Shown: positions 33,398-43,031, counted from the first letter of the stretch. The stretch: 48,883 nucleotides of DNA from Williamsia sp. 1135 (GCF_002095395.1 NZ_MJEI01000067.1:1-48883); one strand, 5' to 3'. Made by a program: numbers and translations. The notes: generated by a model from the sequence alone, not told the origin.

Positions 33398-34488
33398 GTA
33401 CCACCACGGACCAGCCGGCCGTTGTCGGCAAACTCTCCACCCTGGACCGCTACCTGCCGGTGTGGATCGGCGTGGCCATGGTCGCCGGCCTGCTGCTGGG
33501 CCGGATGATTCCGGGCCTGGACGATGTGGTGAGCGCAGTCGAGATCGATGGCATCTCGCTGCCGATCGCGATCGGGTTGCTGATCATGATGTACCCGGTC
33601 CTGGCGAAGGTTCGCTACGACCGCCTCGACACCGTCACCGGCGATCGCAAACTCTTGCTCGGGTCGCTGGCACTGAACTGGGTCCTCGGGCCGGCACTGA
33701 TGTTCGCCCTGGCCTGGGTCATGCTGCCCGACCTGCCGGAGTATCGGACCGGACTGATCATTGTCGGACTGGCCCGCTGCATCGCCATGGTCATCATCTG
33801 GAACGACCTGGCCTGCGGTGATCGTGAAGCTGCAGCCGTGCTGGTGGCGATCAACTCGGTCTTCCAGGTCGTCATGTTCGCCGTGCTCGGCTGGTTCTAC
33901 CTCTCGGTCCTGCCGGGCTGGCTCGGCCTGGAACAGACCACCATCGACGCCTCCCCATGGCAGATCGCCAAGTCCGTGCTGATCTTCCTGGGCATCCCAC
34001 TGTTGGCTGGGTTCTTGACCCGCCGCTACGGCGAAAAAGCCAAGGGCCGCACCTGGTACGAGGAGAAGTTCCTGCCCCGCATCGGCCCGTGGGCGCTGTA
34101 CGGGTTGCTGTTCACCATCGTCATCCTGTTCGCACTGCAAGGTGACCAGATCACCTCCAAACCCTGGGACGTGGTGCGCATCGCGCTGCCGCTGCTGGTG
34201 TACTTCGCCGTCATGTGGGGCGGCGGCTACGCCCTCGGAGCGGTGATGGGGTTGGGGTACGAGCGCACCACCACCCTCGCGTTCACCGCGGCGGGCAACA
34301 ACTTCGAACTCGCGATCGCCGTCGCGATCGCTACCTACGGCGTCACCTCCGGGCAAGCCCTCGCCGGTGTGGTCGGCCCGCTCATCGAGGTCCCGGTCCT
34401 GGTCGGGTTGGTGTACGTCTCTCTGGCTCTGCGTAAGCGTTTCACCCCGGCACCCTCTGCCATCTCGTCTGTGACCAAGGAGTCTTAG
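33394..34488 (+). CDS. acr3: Arsenite efflux transporter Acr3
   Basis: 364 residues with ten hydrophobic segments. The conserved essential cysteine lies in GLARCIAMVIIWNDLACGD, and the C-terminal region has AAGNNFELAIAVAIATYG, both characteristic of Acr3. It exports As(III) using the membrane potential or proton gradient, and ArsA may add ATP-driven function. The ATG overlaps arsR; the TAG stop is followed directly by the next ATG. Confidence 0.95.
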   Translation: MSTTTDQPAVVGKLSTLDRYLPVWIGVAMVAGLLLGRMIPGLDDVVSAVEIDGISLPIAIGLLIMMYPVLAKVRYDRLDTVTGDRKLLLGSLALNWVLGPALMFALAWVMLPDLPEYRTGLIIVGLARCIAMVIIWNDLACGDREAAAVLVAINSVFQVVMFAVLGWFYLSVLPGWLGLEQTTIDASPWQIAKSVLIFLGIPLLAGFLTRRYGEKAKGRTWYEEKFLPRIGPWALYGLLFTIVILFALQGDQITSKPWDVVRIALPLLVYFAVMWGGGYALGAVMGLGYERTTTLAFTAAGNNFELAIAVAIATYGVTSGQALAGVVGPLIEVPVLVGLVYVSLALRKRFTPAPSAISSVTKES

Positions 34489-35139
34489 ATGTCCGAGCAC
34501 CGCGCCCAACCCGAACTGCTGATGCCCCAAGCGTTGCTGTCCCGGACCGCCGAGGCCCTAGCCGACAAGTACGAAGGTGTGTTCTCCCCGCAGACGGTGG
34601 AACGCTACGTCTTCGAGTCCTACACGGCGCTGCGCCGGACCGCGACGATCTACAACCACCTTCCGTCGCTGGCGGGCCGGTTCGCCACCGACCGCCTGTC
34701 CGCGTTGGCCCAATCCACCGGCGCCGCACCCAAAGACGTGCCCGAAGTGCTGTTCATCTGCGTGCACAACGCCGGCCGCTCGCAGATGGCCGCCGCCCTG
34801 CTCGATCACTACGCCAAGGGCCGCGTGCATGTGCGGTCGGCGGGCTCGGCACCGGTGGGCGCCATCAGCCCGGTCGTGGTCGAAGCGATGGCGGAGATCG
34901 GTCTGGACCTGGGCACCGAGTATCCCAAGCCGCTCACCGATGATGTCGTCGCCGCGGCCGATGTGGTCGTGTCCATGGGATGCGGTGATGCGTGCGCGAT
35001 CTACCCGGGCAGGCGCTACCTGGACTGGACCCTCGACGATCCCCACGGACAATCCCTCGAGGTGGTCCGCGCCATCCGCGATGACCTCGACACCCGGGTC
35101 CAAGAGTTGTTGCGACAGTTGACTGCTGTTCCCGCCTGA
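34489..35139 (+). CDS. arsC: Arsenate reductase with N-terminal three-helix domain
   Basis: 216 residues: an N-terminal helical domain (about 1-85; TAEALADKYEGVF to FATDRLSALAQ) joined to an ArsC domain with active loop CVHNAGRSQMAAALL and VSMGCGDACAIYPG. The layout matches the longer C. glutamicum-type ArsC proteins. It begins directly after the acr3 stop. The N-terminal domain may bind DNA, a partner or the redoxin; its role is unknown. Confidence 0.93.
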   Translation: MSEHRAQPELLMPQALLSRTAEALADKYEGVFSPQTVERYVFESYTALRRTATIYNHLPSLAGRFATDRLSALAQSTGAAPKDVPEVLFICVHNAGRSQMAAALLDHYAKGRVHVRSAGSAPVGAISPVVVEAMAEIGLDLGTEYPKPLTDDVVAAADVVVSMGCGDACAIYPGRRYLDWTLDDPHGQSLEVVRAIRDDLDTRVQELLRQLTAVPA

Positions 35140-35189
35140 ACCCGCTCCCACCCCTTCTGCATTTCTCCCTGACGAAAGGTTCTCGACCC

Positions 35190-35606
35190 ATGACCACCAC
35201 TCCCAGCGTGCTGTTCGTGTGCGTGCACAACGCCGGCCGCTCACAGATGGCTGCCGGATTCTTGTCCCATCTGGCCGGCGACGCGATCGAGGTCCGCTCC
35301 GCCGGCAGCGCCCCCGCCGACAGCATCAACCCCGCAGCGGTGCAAGCGATGGCCGAAGAGGGCATCGACATCACCGCCCAGACCCCGAAGATCCTCACCA
35401 CCGACGCGGTGCAGGCCTCCGATGTGGTGATCACCATGGGCTGCGGCGACACCTGCCCGATCTTCCCCGGCAAGAGCTACCGGGACTGGGTCCTCGACGA
35501 CCCCGCCGGTCAAGGGGTCGAGGCGGTCCGGCCCATCCGCGACGAGATCAAGACCCGCGTCGAGGCGCTCATCGCCGAGCTCACCTCCCAGCCCACCACC
35601 CGCTGA
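35190..35606 (+). CDS. arsC: Arsenate reductase ArsC (single domain)
   Basis: 138 residues with CVHNAGRSQMAAGFL and ITMGCGDTCPIFPG, the same motifs and ending (DWVLDDPAGQG) as the ArsC at 26510. The start follows GAAAGG. With trxB downstream it forms an arsenate reductase-thioredoxin reductase pair. Confidence 0.94.
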   Translation: MTTTPSVLFVCVHNAGRSQMAAGFLSHLAGDAIEVRSAGSAPADSINPAAVQAMAEEGIDITAQTPKILTTDAVQASDVVITMGCGDTCPIFPGKSYRDWVLDDPAGQGVEAVRPIRDEIKTRVEALIAELTSQPTTR

Positions 35607-35648
35607 TCAACGAACTCTCAACCTGATGACTGTTCAACCAGGAGAACA

Positions 35649-36623
35649 ATGACACCGACCGTGCACGATCTGATCATTGTGGGCTCGGGCCCTGCCGGGT
35701 ACACCGCCGGGATCTACGCCGCCCGCGCCGAACTGGCACCGCTGCTGTTCGAAGGCACCCAGTTCGGTGGGGCGCTGATGACTACCACCGAGGTGGAGAA
35801 CTTCCCCGGCTTCCGCGCCGGGATCATGGGCCCGGAGTTGATGGAGGAGATGCGGGAGCAGGCAACACGTTTCGGCACCGACATCCGCACCGAGGACGTC
35901 GACCAGCTCGAGCTGCGCGGGCCGATCAAGACCGCCCACGCCGGCGGAGTTGCCTACCAGGCTCATGCGGTGATCCTGGCGATGGGCGCCGCGGCCCGCT
36001 ACCTGAACATTCCCGGCGAACAAGAACTCCTGGGCCGTGGGGTCAGTGCGTGCGCGACCTGTGATGGGTTCTTCTTCCGGGACCAGGACATCGTGGTCGT
36101 CGGCGGCGGCGACTCGGCGATGGAAGAAGCCACCTTCCTGACCCGCTTTGCCCGCAGCGTCACCCTGGTCCACCGCCGCACCGAGTTCCGGGCATCGCGG
36201 ATCATGCTCGAACGCGCCAAAGCCAACCCCAAGATCGCGTTCCTCACCAACGCCGAACCCATCGAGGTCCTCGGTGAGGGCAGTGTCACCGGGTTGGTTG
36301 TCCGCGACACGATCACCGGCGAGCACACCACCCTGGCCGCGACAGGCATGTTCGTGGCCATCGGGCACGACCCGCGCAGCGCCCTGGTCGCCGGCCAGAT
36401 CGATCTCGACGACGCCGGCTACGTGCAGGTGCAATCCCCCACCACCGCCACCTCCATCGACGGGGTGTTCGCCGCCGGAGACCTGGTCGATCACACCTAC
36501 CGGCAAGCGATCACCGCAGCCGGGACCGGATGCGCCGCAGCGATCGACGCCGAACGCTGGCTCGCCGACCGCGCAGACACCACCACCAACTCCGTACCCC
36601 CGGTCGCCGCCACCGTCTCCTGA
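35649..36623 (+). CDS. trxB: Thioredoxin reductase
   Basis: 324 residues: FAD motif [16 protein letters not shown], redox motif CATCDG, NADPH motif [10 protein letters not shown] and the C-terminal FAD motif [15 protein letters not shown] precedes the ATG. Thioredoxin reductases in ars operons supply electrons for arsenate reduction. The matching thioredoxin gene is not seen here. Confidence 0.95.
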   Translation: MTPTVHDLIIVGSGPAGYTAGIYAARAELAPLLFEGTQFGGALMTTTEVENFPGFRAGIMGPELMEEMREQATRFGTDIRTEDVDQLELRGPIKTAHAGGVAYQAHAVILAMGAAARYLNIPGEQELLGRGVSACATCDGFFFRDQDIVVVGGGDSAMEEATFLTRFARSVTLVHRRTEFRASRIMLERAKANPKIAFLTNAEPIEVLGEGSVTGLVVRDTITGEHTTLAATGMFVAIGHDPRSALVAGQIDLDDAGYVQVQSPTTATSIDGVFAAGDLVDHTYRQAITAAGTGCAAAIDAERWLADRADTTTNSVPPVAATVS

Positions 36624-36648
36624 CCCCCATCTAGAAAGCGTGACATCG

Positions 36649-37047
36649 ATGAGTATCGAGATTTTTGAACCAGCACTGTGCTGCGCCACCGGCGTGTGCG
36701 GCGACGACGTCGATCAAGCCCTGATCACCTTCTCCGCCGACATCGACTGGCTTCGCAGCCAGGGCGCCGACATCACCCGATTCAATCTGGCCAGCGAGCC
36801 GATGGCCTTCGCTGAGCGCGAACCAGTCACAGCGTTCCTACAGCTGACCGGATCGCAAGGCCTGCCACTGGCATTGGTCAACGGAGTGACGGCCATGACC
36901 GGCACCTACCCGACGCGAAGCCAGCTCGCCACCTGGGCCGGCCTGCCCGCCCCTGAGGCCGCTGCGCCCACCGCCGGGTTGCTGACGCTCACCGACACCA
37001 GCAGCTGCTGCAGTACCAACAGCGACGCCGAGTCCGGTTGCTGCTGA
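36649..37047 (+). CDS. arsD: ArsD arsenic metallochaperone
   Basis: 132 residues. The start IEIFEPALCCATGVCG has the conserved cysteine triad of ArsD (Cys11, Cys12, Cys17), which hands As(III) to ArsA. Two further vicinal pairs are at the C-terminus (SSCCST and SGCC). It ends 2 nt before the chosen arsA start, so the two are coupled. A GTG at 36640 is an alternative start. Confidence 0.93.
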   Translation: MSIEIFEPALCCATGVCGDDVDQALITFSADIDWLRSQGADITRFNLASEPMAFAEREPVTAFLQLTGSQGLPLALVNGVTAMTGTYPTRSQLATWAGLPAPEAAAPTAGLLTLTDTSSCCSTNSDAESGCC

Positions 37048-37049
37048 CC

Positions 37050-38837
37050 GTGTCGCATCTCCAGTTCCTCAACGAAGCGCCCCGGTTTCTGTTCTTCACC
37101 GGCAAAGGTGGGGTCGGGAAAACCTCCCTCGCCTGCGCATCAGCCATCACCCTGGCAGGTGCGGGTAAAAGGGTGCTGCTGGTCAGTACGGATCCGGCGT
37201 CGAACGTGGGTCAGGTGTTCGGGCTGACCATCGGCAACACCATCACCGACATCCCCGCAGTACCAGGACTGTCAGCGTTGGAGATTGATCCCGAGCAGGC
37301 CGCGGCCGCCTACCGCGAACGCATCATCGCACCGGTCCGAGGTTTGCTCCCCGAGGCTGAGCTGGCCACCATCACCGAACAGCTGTCGGGGTCGTGCACC
37401 ACCGAGATCGCCTCGTTCAACGAGTTCACCACCCTGCTCACCGACGACGGTGCTGCCCTGGCCGGGTTCGATCACGTGCTGTTCGATACCGCACCGACCG
37501 GGCACACCATCCGCCTGCTCCAGTTGCCCGGGTCGTGGACCGAGTTCCTCGACGACGGCAAAGGCGACCCCTCTTGCCTCGGACCGCTGTCCGGGCTGGA
37601 GAAGCAGCGCAGCATGTACGCCGGCGCGGTTGCTGCGTTGGCCGACCCCGCCCGCACCCGGCTCGTCCTGGTGGCCCGCGCTCAGCGCTCCACCCTGGCC
37701 GAAATCGCCCGCACCCACGCCGAACTGGCCGCTATCGGACTGACCACCCAACACGTGGTCATCAACGGCGTCCTGCCACGCCCGGACGTCGATGACCCTC
37801 TGGCTCAAGCGATCTTCGACCGCGAGCAACGGGCCATCGCCCATCTCCCCCGTGAGCTGCAGGCGTTGCCGGTCGACTACATCGAACTCAAACCCACCAA
37901 CATCGTCGGACTGGGCGCCCTCACGGATTTGCTGCGCCCTGCCAGCAGTGATCAGCAGCTCGAGCCAGCGCCAGCCGCCGACGTCGACGCCGCACCGCTG
38001 TCAGCGCTGATCGACGAGCTTGAGCCTCAGGGCCACGGGCTGATCATGTGTATGGGCAAAGGTGGGGTCGGCAAGACCACCGTTGCCGCGGCGATCGCGG
38101 TGGCCTTGGCCAGCCGCGGCCACCAGGTGCATCTGACGACCACCGACCCCGCTGCCCACCTCGCCGAGACCCTGACCGGACATCTGGACAATCTGACGGT
38201 CTCGCGCATCGACCCTGCCGAGGCGACCGAGCAGTACCGCCGGCGGGTGCTGGCCACCAAAGGTGCGCACCTCGACGAACAGGGCCGAGCCACACTGGCC
38301 GAAGATTTGCGCTCACCGTGCACTGAGGAAGTGGCTGTGTTCCAGGCCTTTTCCCGGGTCATCAACCAATCACGGCGGACCTTCGTTGTTGTCGATACCG
38401 CACCCACCGGGCACACCCTGTTGCTGCTCGACGCGACTGGTTCGTATCACCGTGAGATCGCCCGGCAGATGGGCGAGCAGACTTCGTTCACCACCCCCAT
38501 GATGCGGCTGCAAAACCCGGACGAGACGAAAGTACTGCTGGTGACGCTGGCTGAGACCACCCCGCGCCTCGAGGCCGAGGGCCTGCAGCAGGATCTGCAG
38601 CGGGCCGGCATTACCCCGTGGGCGTGGGTCATCAACAATTCGCTCGCTGCCGCACACCCCACGTCCCCGCTACTGGCCCGGCGGGCGGCCGCCGAACTCG
38701 ACGAGATCGCGGCGATCACCACCACCCATGACCGTGTTGCGGTCATCCCGATGCTGCCCGCCGAGCCTGTCGGCATCAGCGCACTGGAGAACCTAGCGGC
38801 ATCGACACCTCACGTCCCTACACCAATCCACCTCTGA
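37050..38837 (+). CDS. arsA: ArsA arsenite-activated ATPase (two-domain)
   Basis: About 595 residues with two homologous halves, each with a P-loop GKGGVGKT (residues about 18-25 and about 337) and a switch II region DTAPTGHT. The tandem form with two nucleotide sites is the classic pump ATPase. The GTG at 37050 is 2 nt after the arsD stop; a TTG at 37038 would overlap it. It receives As(III) from ArsD and works with a transporter, here presumably Acr3. Confidence 0.93.
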   Translation: MSHLQFLNEAPRFLFFTGKGGVGKTSLACASAITLAGAGKRVLLVSTDPASNVGQVFGLTIGNTITDIPAVPGLSALEIDPEQAAAAYRERIIAPVRGLLPEAELATITEQLSGSCTTEIASFNEFTTLLTDDGAALAGFDHVLFDTAPTGHTIRLLQLPGSWTEFLDDGKGDPSCLGPLSGLEKQRSMYAGAVAALADPARTRLVLVARAQRSTLAEIARTHAELAAIGLTTQHVVINGVLPRPDVDDPLAQAIFDREQRAIAHLPRELQALPVDYIELKPTNIVGLGALTDLLRPASSDQQLEPAPAADVDAAPLSALIDELEPQGHGLIMCMGKGGVGKTTVAAAIAVALASRGHQVHLTTTDPAAHLAETLTGHLDNLTVSRIDPAEATEQYRRRVLATKGAHLDEQGRATLAEDLRSPCTEEVAVFQAFSRVINQSRRTFVVVDTAPTGHTLLLLDATGSYHREIARQMGEQTSFTTPMMRLQNPDETKVLLVTLAETTPRLEAEGLQQDLQRAGITPWAWVINNSLAAAHPTSPLLARRAAAELDEIAAITTTHDRVAVIPMLPAEPVGISALENLAASTPHVPTPIHL

Positions 38838-38877
38838 CCCCCGAGACCCTCAACACCGAAAAGGATTGCCTGTCACC

Positions 38878-39288
38878 ATGAGTTCGACTCCTCGTGTTCT
38901 ATTTGTCTGCGTCAAGAACGGCGGCAAATCGCAAATGGCGGCCGGCCTGATGACCAAGGTCGCCGGCGACTCGATCGACGTACAGTCTGCGGGCACCGCT
39001 CCCGGCTCGACCATCAACGCACTGTCTGCCCAATCGCTCCTCGAGGTCGGCGTCGACATCTCCGCCAACACACCCCGGGCTATTGATCCTGACCTGCTGG
39101 CGCAGATGGACGTGGTGGTCACCCTCGGCCGTGAAGCCCAGCCGCCGGTCGTCGACGGGCCCCGCTACGAGAACTGGGACACCGACGAGCCCTCCGAACG
39201 CGGCATCGACGGCATCGAGCGGATGCGCCTGGTCCGCGACGACATCGCCGGACGGGTCACTGACCTGCACACCCGCCTCACCACCTAA
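38878..39288 (+). CDS. Arsenate-mycothiol transferase (ArsC1-type)
   Basis: 136 residues with active loop CVKNGGKSQMAAG and no extra disulfide-relay cysteines: the GCGDxC motif of the other ArsC proteins is replaced by LGREAQPP. This matches C. glutamicum ArsC1/2, which form an arseno-mycothiol adduct that mycoredoxin then reduces. The ATG has AAAGGA upstream; an earlier in-frame TTG is too near the ribosome site. It closes the rightward ars operon, followed by a strong terminator. Confidence 0.92.
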   Translation: MSSTPRVLFVCVKNGGKSQMAAGLMTKVAGDSIDVQSAGTAPGSTINALSAQSLLEVGVDISANTPRAIDPDLLAQMDVVVTLGREAQPPVVDGPRYENWDTDEPSERGIDGIERMRLVRDDIAGRVTDLHTRLTT

Positions 39289-39305
39289 ACCGCCAGGACA
39301 CATAC

Positions 39306-39339
39306 CTGTGGCGGGCACCCCCACAGGTGCCCGCCACAG
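39306..39339. terminator. Bidirectional terminator between ars operons
   Basis: A 14-bp perfect stem (CTGTGGCGGGCACC and its complement) with a 6-base loop, placed between the convergent ArsC1-type and arsI genes. There is no clear T-run, but stem strength and position fit a terminator working in both directions. Confidence 0.65.
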
Positions 39340-39359
39340 TTGCTCTCGTACCAGTGCCC

Positions 39360-39839
39360 CTAGCGGGCAGCAGCGTCGACCGGCGCGGACTCTGTGGTCC
39401 CGCAGCACGCAGATCCCGATTCCTCGGCCGGAGAATGGTTGGTTTCCAACAACTTCGGGGTGGTGCCGAACGTATCGGAATCAGCGAGCACGGTGTAGAC
39501 CTCCCACTTTTCCCCGGCCGGGCCGGTCACCCACACCTTGTCCTGGGTGGCGAAGCAACACGTCGCGTTGATCTCTTCTTCGGTGAACAGGCCCTCGCCG
39601 CTGAGCCGGGCGATCTCCGAATGCACGGTGTCGCTGGACTCCACTTCCACCCCGAGATGGTTGATGGTGCCGCCCTGGCCCGGGTTCTCCAGCAACACCA
39701 GCTTCAGGGGCGGCTCGGCCACGGCAAAGTTCGCATAACCCGGCTTGCGTTTGGCCGGAGCAACATTGAACAACTTCGAATAGAACTCGACCGCCTGATC
39801 AAGATCGTCGACATTGAGCGCCAACTGCATACGGGACAT
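39360..39839 (-). CDS. arsI: ArsI-like C-As lyase / CadI-type glyoxalase-fold protein
   Basis: 159 residues of the vicinal-oxygen-chelate fold. Conserved features include NVDDLDQAVEFYSKLF, NHLGVEVE (metal His) and the vicinal cysteines in INATCCFATQDK (Cys94-95), which in ArsI bind trivalent organoarsenicals, and EVYTV near the end (metal Glu). ArsI cleaves the C-As bond of methylarsenite and aromatic arsenicals; the related CadI is metal-induced. A second Cys pair lies in GSACCGTTE. GGAGG stands 4 nt before the ATG. It is divergent from the arsR at 39937. Confidence 0.9.
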   Translation of the reverse strand: MSRMQLALNVDDLDQAVEFYSKLFNVAPAKRKPGYANFAVAEPPLKLVLLENPGQGGTINHLGVEVESSDTVHSEIARLSGEGLFTEEEINATCCFATQDKVWVTGPAGEKWEVYTVLADSDTFGTTPKLLETNHSPAEESGSACCGTTESAPVDAAAR

Positions 39840-39899
39840 AACTACCTCCACCTGTGAGACATACATCGAACTACCGTCACCACCCAGAGTGCCGACCTC

Positions 39900-39914
39900 T
39901 TCGACATATGTCAA
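39900..39914. promoter_or_regulatory. Candidate ArsR operator between arsI and arsR
   Basis: TCGACATATGTCAA contains the 10-bp palindrome GACATATGTC. It lies in the 97-bp divergent region between arsI and the arsR at 39937. A second copy of GACATA lies nearer arsI (about 39859). Confidence 0.55.
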
Positions 39915-39936
39915 TACCGTGCGTAAGATCGGATCC

Positions 39937-40296
39937 ATGCCCAAGACGTTGCCGGTGATCGACATGACCGCACCCATATGCTGCGCACCCGTCTCGGCCT
40001 CCCCGATGGATGACGACGCGGCCCTACAGGTGGCGCTGCGGCTGAAGGCATTGGCGGATCCGGTTCGGATCAAACTGATGTCCATCCTGCTCACCGACGA
40101 CGCGGGCGAAGTCTGCACCTGCGACCTCGCGGCCGCCGTCGGGCTCTCTGAACCGACCGTCAGCCACCATCTCGGGCAGCTCAAGAAAGCCGGGATGGTC
40201 CACCCCGAACGTCGCGGCATGAACGTCTTCTACCGTGCCCACACCGACGCGCTGCAAGCGCTGCGGCAGGTCTTGGACCCAACCTGCTGCCGCTAG
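39937..40296 (+). CDS. arsR: ArsR-family arsenite-responsive repressor
   Basis: 119 residues with winged helix-turn-helix (LKALADPVRIKLMSIL; EPTVSHHLGQLKKAGMV). Cysteines 15-16 (ICCAP) and 60, 62 (VCTCDL) mirror those of the ArsR at 33017, and the C-terminus ends in CC. It probably controls the divergent arsI and itself. Later ATG codons lie in frame, but the CC motif argues for this start. Confidence 0.93.
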   Translation: MPKTLPVIDMTAPICCAPVSASPMDDDAALQVALRLKALADPVRIKLMSILLTDDAGEVCTCDLAAAVGLSEPTVSHHLGQLKKAGMVHPERRGMNVFYRAHTDALQALRQVLDPTCCR

Positions 40297-40478
40297 CCAC
40301 CGCAGTGTCGCGAGGAGTCGTTTACCAACTTGTTGGACAGGACCCGCGACGGCTGCACGCCAGTATCTGCTCGTCAAAAGCTCGCCTCCTGGCCTCGAAC
40401 TGACTGACGTCACCAGCACCATGTCGAGGGCAAGGTAGTCGGGTTACCGAGTGCCGCGGCAGCACCTTGCCTTTTGGT

Positions 40479-40667
40479 TCATAGTCCGTGCGGATGGATG
40501 ACAGCTGGTTTCTCTTGGGGTGTCGCGTGCACCACGGCCCAGCAGGTGCGGCAGGTCCAGGACCGGCACGGCGGCCGGCGAAGGCTGTCCCAGCCCACCA
40601 GCACCCTGTTGGGGCCGAGCTGGTGCCCGTTCGGACACCGAGAGGGCGGATGGCGGTCGTCGAACAC
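40479..40667 (-). CDS. Small zinc-ribbon-like protein
   Basis: 62 residues beginning MFDDRHPPSRCPNGHQLGPNRVLVGW, with a later Cys pair in SWTCRTCW. I recall actinobacterial small proteins with the CPNGH, GPNRVLVGW and CxxC arrangement, probably zinc ribbons of unknown role. GAGGAG stands 6 nt before the GTG start, which supports translation. It is the only supported gene in the 490-bp stretch after the last arsR; the rest of that stretch holds no other feature I can support. Confidence 0.55.
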   Translation of the reverse strand: MFDDRHPPSRCPNGHQLGPNRVLVGWDSLRRPPCRSWTCRTCWAVVHATPQEKPAVIHPHGL

Positions 40668-40786
40668 GCTGGACTCCTCACATGAGCCTTCAACTCCTCC
40701 GCAGCAGCGATGCTACGGCCAGACACCGCCAGGGCCAGACCAACGACTGTGGCGGTGTTGTCGGGCGGGCATGTGAGACTTGAGGT

Positions 40787-40933
40787 ATGCCATACCCACC
40801 TGAACCCGACGAGGGTCAACCTGGACTCGTGCTGCTCTCGACAGGGGCGTACGGCTACCGCTACATCGGCAGTGATGACGTCATCATCATGAAGATGCCT
40901 CCCGCACCTGTCGATGAAAAGGCTGAGACCTGA
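40787..40933 (+). CDS. 48-residue hypothetical protein
   Basis: MPYPPEPDEGQPGLVLLSTGAYGYRYIG begins a short acidic chain that ends DEKAET. GAGG lies just before the ATG. It ends 2 nt before the GTG of the next small gene, so the two could be coupled. No family recognised; it could be a remnant, but the paired arrangement favours a small operon. Confidence 0.4.
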   Translation: MPYPPEPDEGQPGLVLLSTGAYGYRYIGSDDVIIMKMPPAPVDEKAET

Positions 40934-40935
40934 CG

Positions 40936-41124
40936 GTGGGCGGCTCCGACGTGCGGGTCGATGTGCACCAGCTCGCCGGCGACGGGCAGTGGTCCTGGAC
41001 CTCTCGCCCCGGCGATGGCCGGGCAGCGGCCGAGCACTCCCCCGTCAGCTACGGTTCGGCGCTCGCCGCCATCACTGCCGCCCAGGGCCACTTCGGTCCG
41101 GGCGGAGTGACCATCATCGTCTGA
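40936..41124 (+). CDS. 62-residue hypothetical protein
   Basis: GTG start 2 nt after the preceding small ORF. The chain (GGSDVRVDVHQLAGDGQWSWTS to HFGPGGVTIIV) looks like a small alpha/beta protein with a Trp-rich strand. No family recognised. Confidence 0.4.
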   Translation: MGGSDVRVDVHQLAGDGQWSWTSRPGDGRAAAEHSPVSYGSALAAITAAQGHFGPGGVTIIV

Positions 41125-41179
41125 TCGACCCTGCCCCGGAAGCTCGTTTGGGGTTCACCGCGGCGGGCACACTGAACCC

Positions 41180-41794
41180 ATGCCGCCTGCCCCCTCCCCC
41201 ATGCTCGCCACCCTGGGAGAACCTCCACAAGGAGGATCTCAGGGGTTGGCGGTGGAATTTAAGTGGGACGGAGTTCGCTGCATCGCCGAAAACCGCTCGG
41301 AGACAACGCGTTTGTTCAGTCGGAACTCAAACAACTTTAGCAGCAGCTACCCCGAGTTGGTGGCGGCCATTCCGGACATCCTCGATGGGCGCTCGGCGGT
41401 CCTCGACGGTGAGATCGTGGCCCTGGACCCCAAGGGCAGACCCTCGTTTAGCCGCCTACAGCGGCGCATGCACGTACAGAAGCCGACAGGCCAGCTTGTG
41501 GCGGCCACGCCGGCGCAGTTTTATGTGTTCGACATTTTGGAGCTGGACGGGCAGGACACCACTCGTCTGCCCTATCTCGAGCGCCGCGAGATCCTCGACG
41601 AGCTGGCACTGTCGGGCAAGTCCGTACAGACTCCACCGTTCTGGACGAACGTCGACATCCAGGCCATGCTCGACACCGCGAAAGAACATGGCCTAGAAGG
41701 CATTGTGACCAAAAGAGTCACCTCGACCTACCAGCCCGGCCGGCGCTCCCCCGCCTGGAGAGTTAACTGCACCAGGAGAGCCGTAACGGGCTAG
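41180..41794 (+). pseudogene. ATP-dependent DNA ligase, truncated at the 3' end
   Basis: The adenylation domain is present: motif I EFKWDGVR with the catalytic Lys, motif III AVLDGEIVAL, motif IIIa FYVFDILEL and motif IV EGIVTKR. It stops after SPAWRVNC, where motif V (W-x-K-x-K) and an OB-fold domain should follow, so the last about 100 residues are missing. A tyrosine recombinase gene starts 26 nt after the stop. The truncation point therefore probably marks the left end of an inserted element or a deletion scar. The missing part is not found on the right side of the recombinase genes. Confidence 0.75.
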
Positions 41795-41819
41795 GGTTCG
41801 ACCTAATCCTGGGGGCAAC

Positions 41820-43031
41820 ATGGACGCAGAAGCGTCGAATGAACGGTATGCACTCATGGATGGTGTCGTGGAGCTGCCTCGGATCGGTTCGGTCATCTCG
41901 GATAGCTCGACTGTGGTGCCGTACGGGGTCGCTGATGCTGACGGAGCTCGAGTCGATGCGATTGACGTGTGGGTTCGAGACCTGGTGATGTGCGATCGCA
42001 GCACGAGAACGGTTCGCGCCTACTGCTATTCACTCCTTACGTGGTTTCGCGTTCTCTGGTTTCTGGGTGTCAGCTGGAATCATGCGACCGAGTCCGATGT
42101 GGCCGCGATGGTCGGCTGGCTGCGCAGTGCCAGCAATCCTCAACGTCGCCGGTCGCCCGCGTCGACGAACGTGGCTGGGGCAGTCAATCTCAAGACTGGC
42201 AAGCCTGAACTCGCGCTGGGATACAGCCCGTCGACGATCAACGTTGCACTTGCTGCGACCTACCAGTTCTACGCCTTCCATGGGCATTCCGGGCAGGGTC
42301 CCGTTCTCAACCCGGTGCCGCAGTCCCCACAACGACGACGAGCGTTGGCCCACCGCAGCCCGATCGAATCTCGTCAACGCCACCGTCGGGCGCGGTTGCG
42401 GCAGAAGACGGCCGACACCTTACCTCGATCGATACCCGATTCATTGTGGTCCGAGCTGTTCGAGGTTCTACGCGGTCCTCGCGACCGTGCATTGCTGCTG
42501 TGTTTCGTCAGCAGCGGCGCCCGGGCCTCAGAGCTGCTAGGCGCGACAAACGGTGATGTGGACTGGGACCATCAACGGATATGGGTGATATCCAAGGGCA
42601 CCCGGATGCGGCGCCCGGTTCCTGTGTCGCCCGAAGCGCTCCTGTGGCTGGCTGGGTATGTTCACACAGCGACCAACCCCGATGTTGCTGCCCCGCTGTG
42701 GCGGACGCTGAGGAAACCTGAACGTGCACTGAGCTATTCGGCTGCACGACGCGTCTTCCAACGCGTGAACGTAGTCCTAGGAACGAACTGGACTCTGCAT
42801 GACTTGCGGCATACCGCGGCGGTCCGGATGGCAACCGACGGAACGCTCACCCTTCCTGAGGTGCAAACGGTCCTCGGCCATGCTGATCTGCGCACCACCA
42901 GCCGCTACACCGTCCCCCGGATGGAAGAGATGGTCGAGACCATGGCTGCGTTCTACGCTCGACCAACCCCCGCGCTGCATCTTCACGCGGACTACGACGC
43001 TGCCGACTTCTCGGTGGTGTTCGGTGACTAG
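41820..43031 (+). CDS. Tyrosine recombinase (TnpA-like)
   Basis: 403 residues with an N-terminal SAM-like core-binding domain and a C-terminal catalytic domain. The conserved Arg lies in SSGARASELLGA, the HxxR box in LHDLRHTAAVRM, and GHADLRTTSRYT carries the second His and the nucleophilic Tyr. It overlaps the next recombinase start by 8 nt. Confidence 0.92.
   Translation: MDAEASNERYALMDGVVELPRIGSVISDSSTVVPYGVADADGARVDAIDVWVRDLVMCDRSTRTVRAYCYSLLTWFRVLWFLGVSWNHATESDVAAMVGWLRSASNPQRRRSPASTNVAGAVNLKTGKPELALGYSPSTINVALAATYQFYAFHGHSGQGPVLNPVPQSPQRRRALAHRSPIESRQRHRRARLRQKTADTLPRSIPDSLWSELFEVLRGPRDRALLLCFVSSGARASELLGATNGDVDWDHQRIWVISKGTRMRRPVPVSPEALLWLAGYVHTATNPDVAAPLWRTLRKPERALSYSAARRVFQRVNVVLGTNWTLHDLRHTAAVRMATDGTLTLPEVQTVLGHADLRTTSRYTVPRMEEMVETMAAFYARPTPALHLHADYDAADFSVVFGD

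Noticed and set aside
33301-34530. Long minus-strand frame opposite acr3
   Set aside because: Asp/Gln/Gly-rich composition typical of an antisense shadow in high-GC DNA; Acr3 is certain.
35634-36689. Long minus-strand frame opposite trxB
   Set aside because: Gly/Val-rich shadow without domain signatures; thioredoxin reductase motifs are intact on the plus strand.
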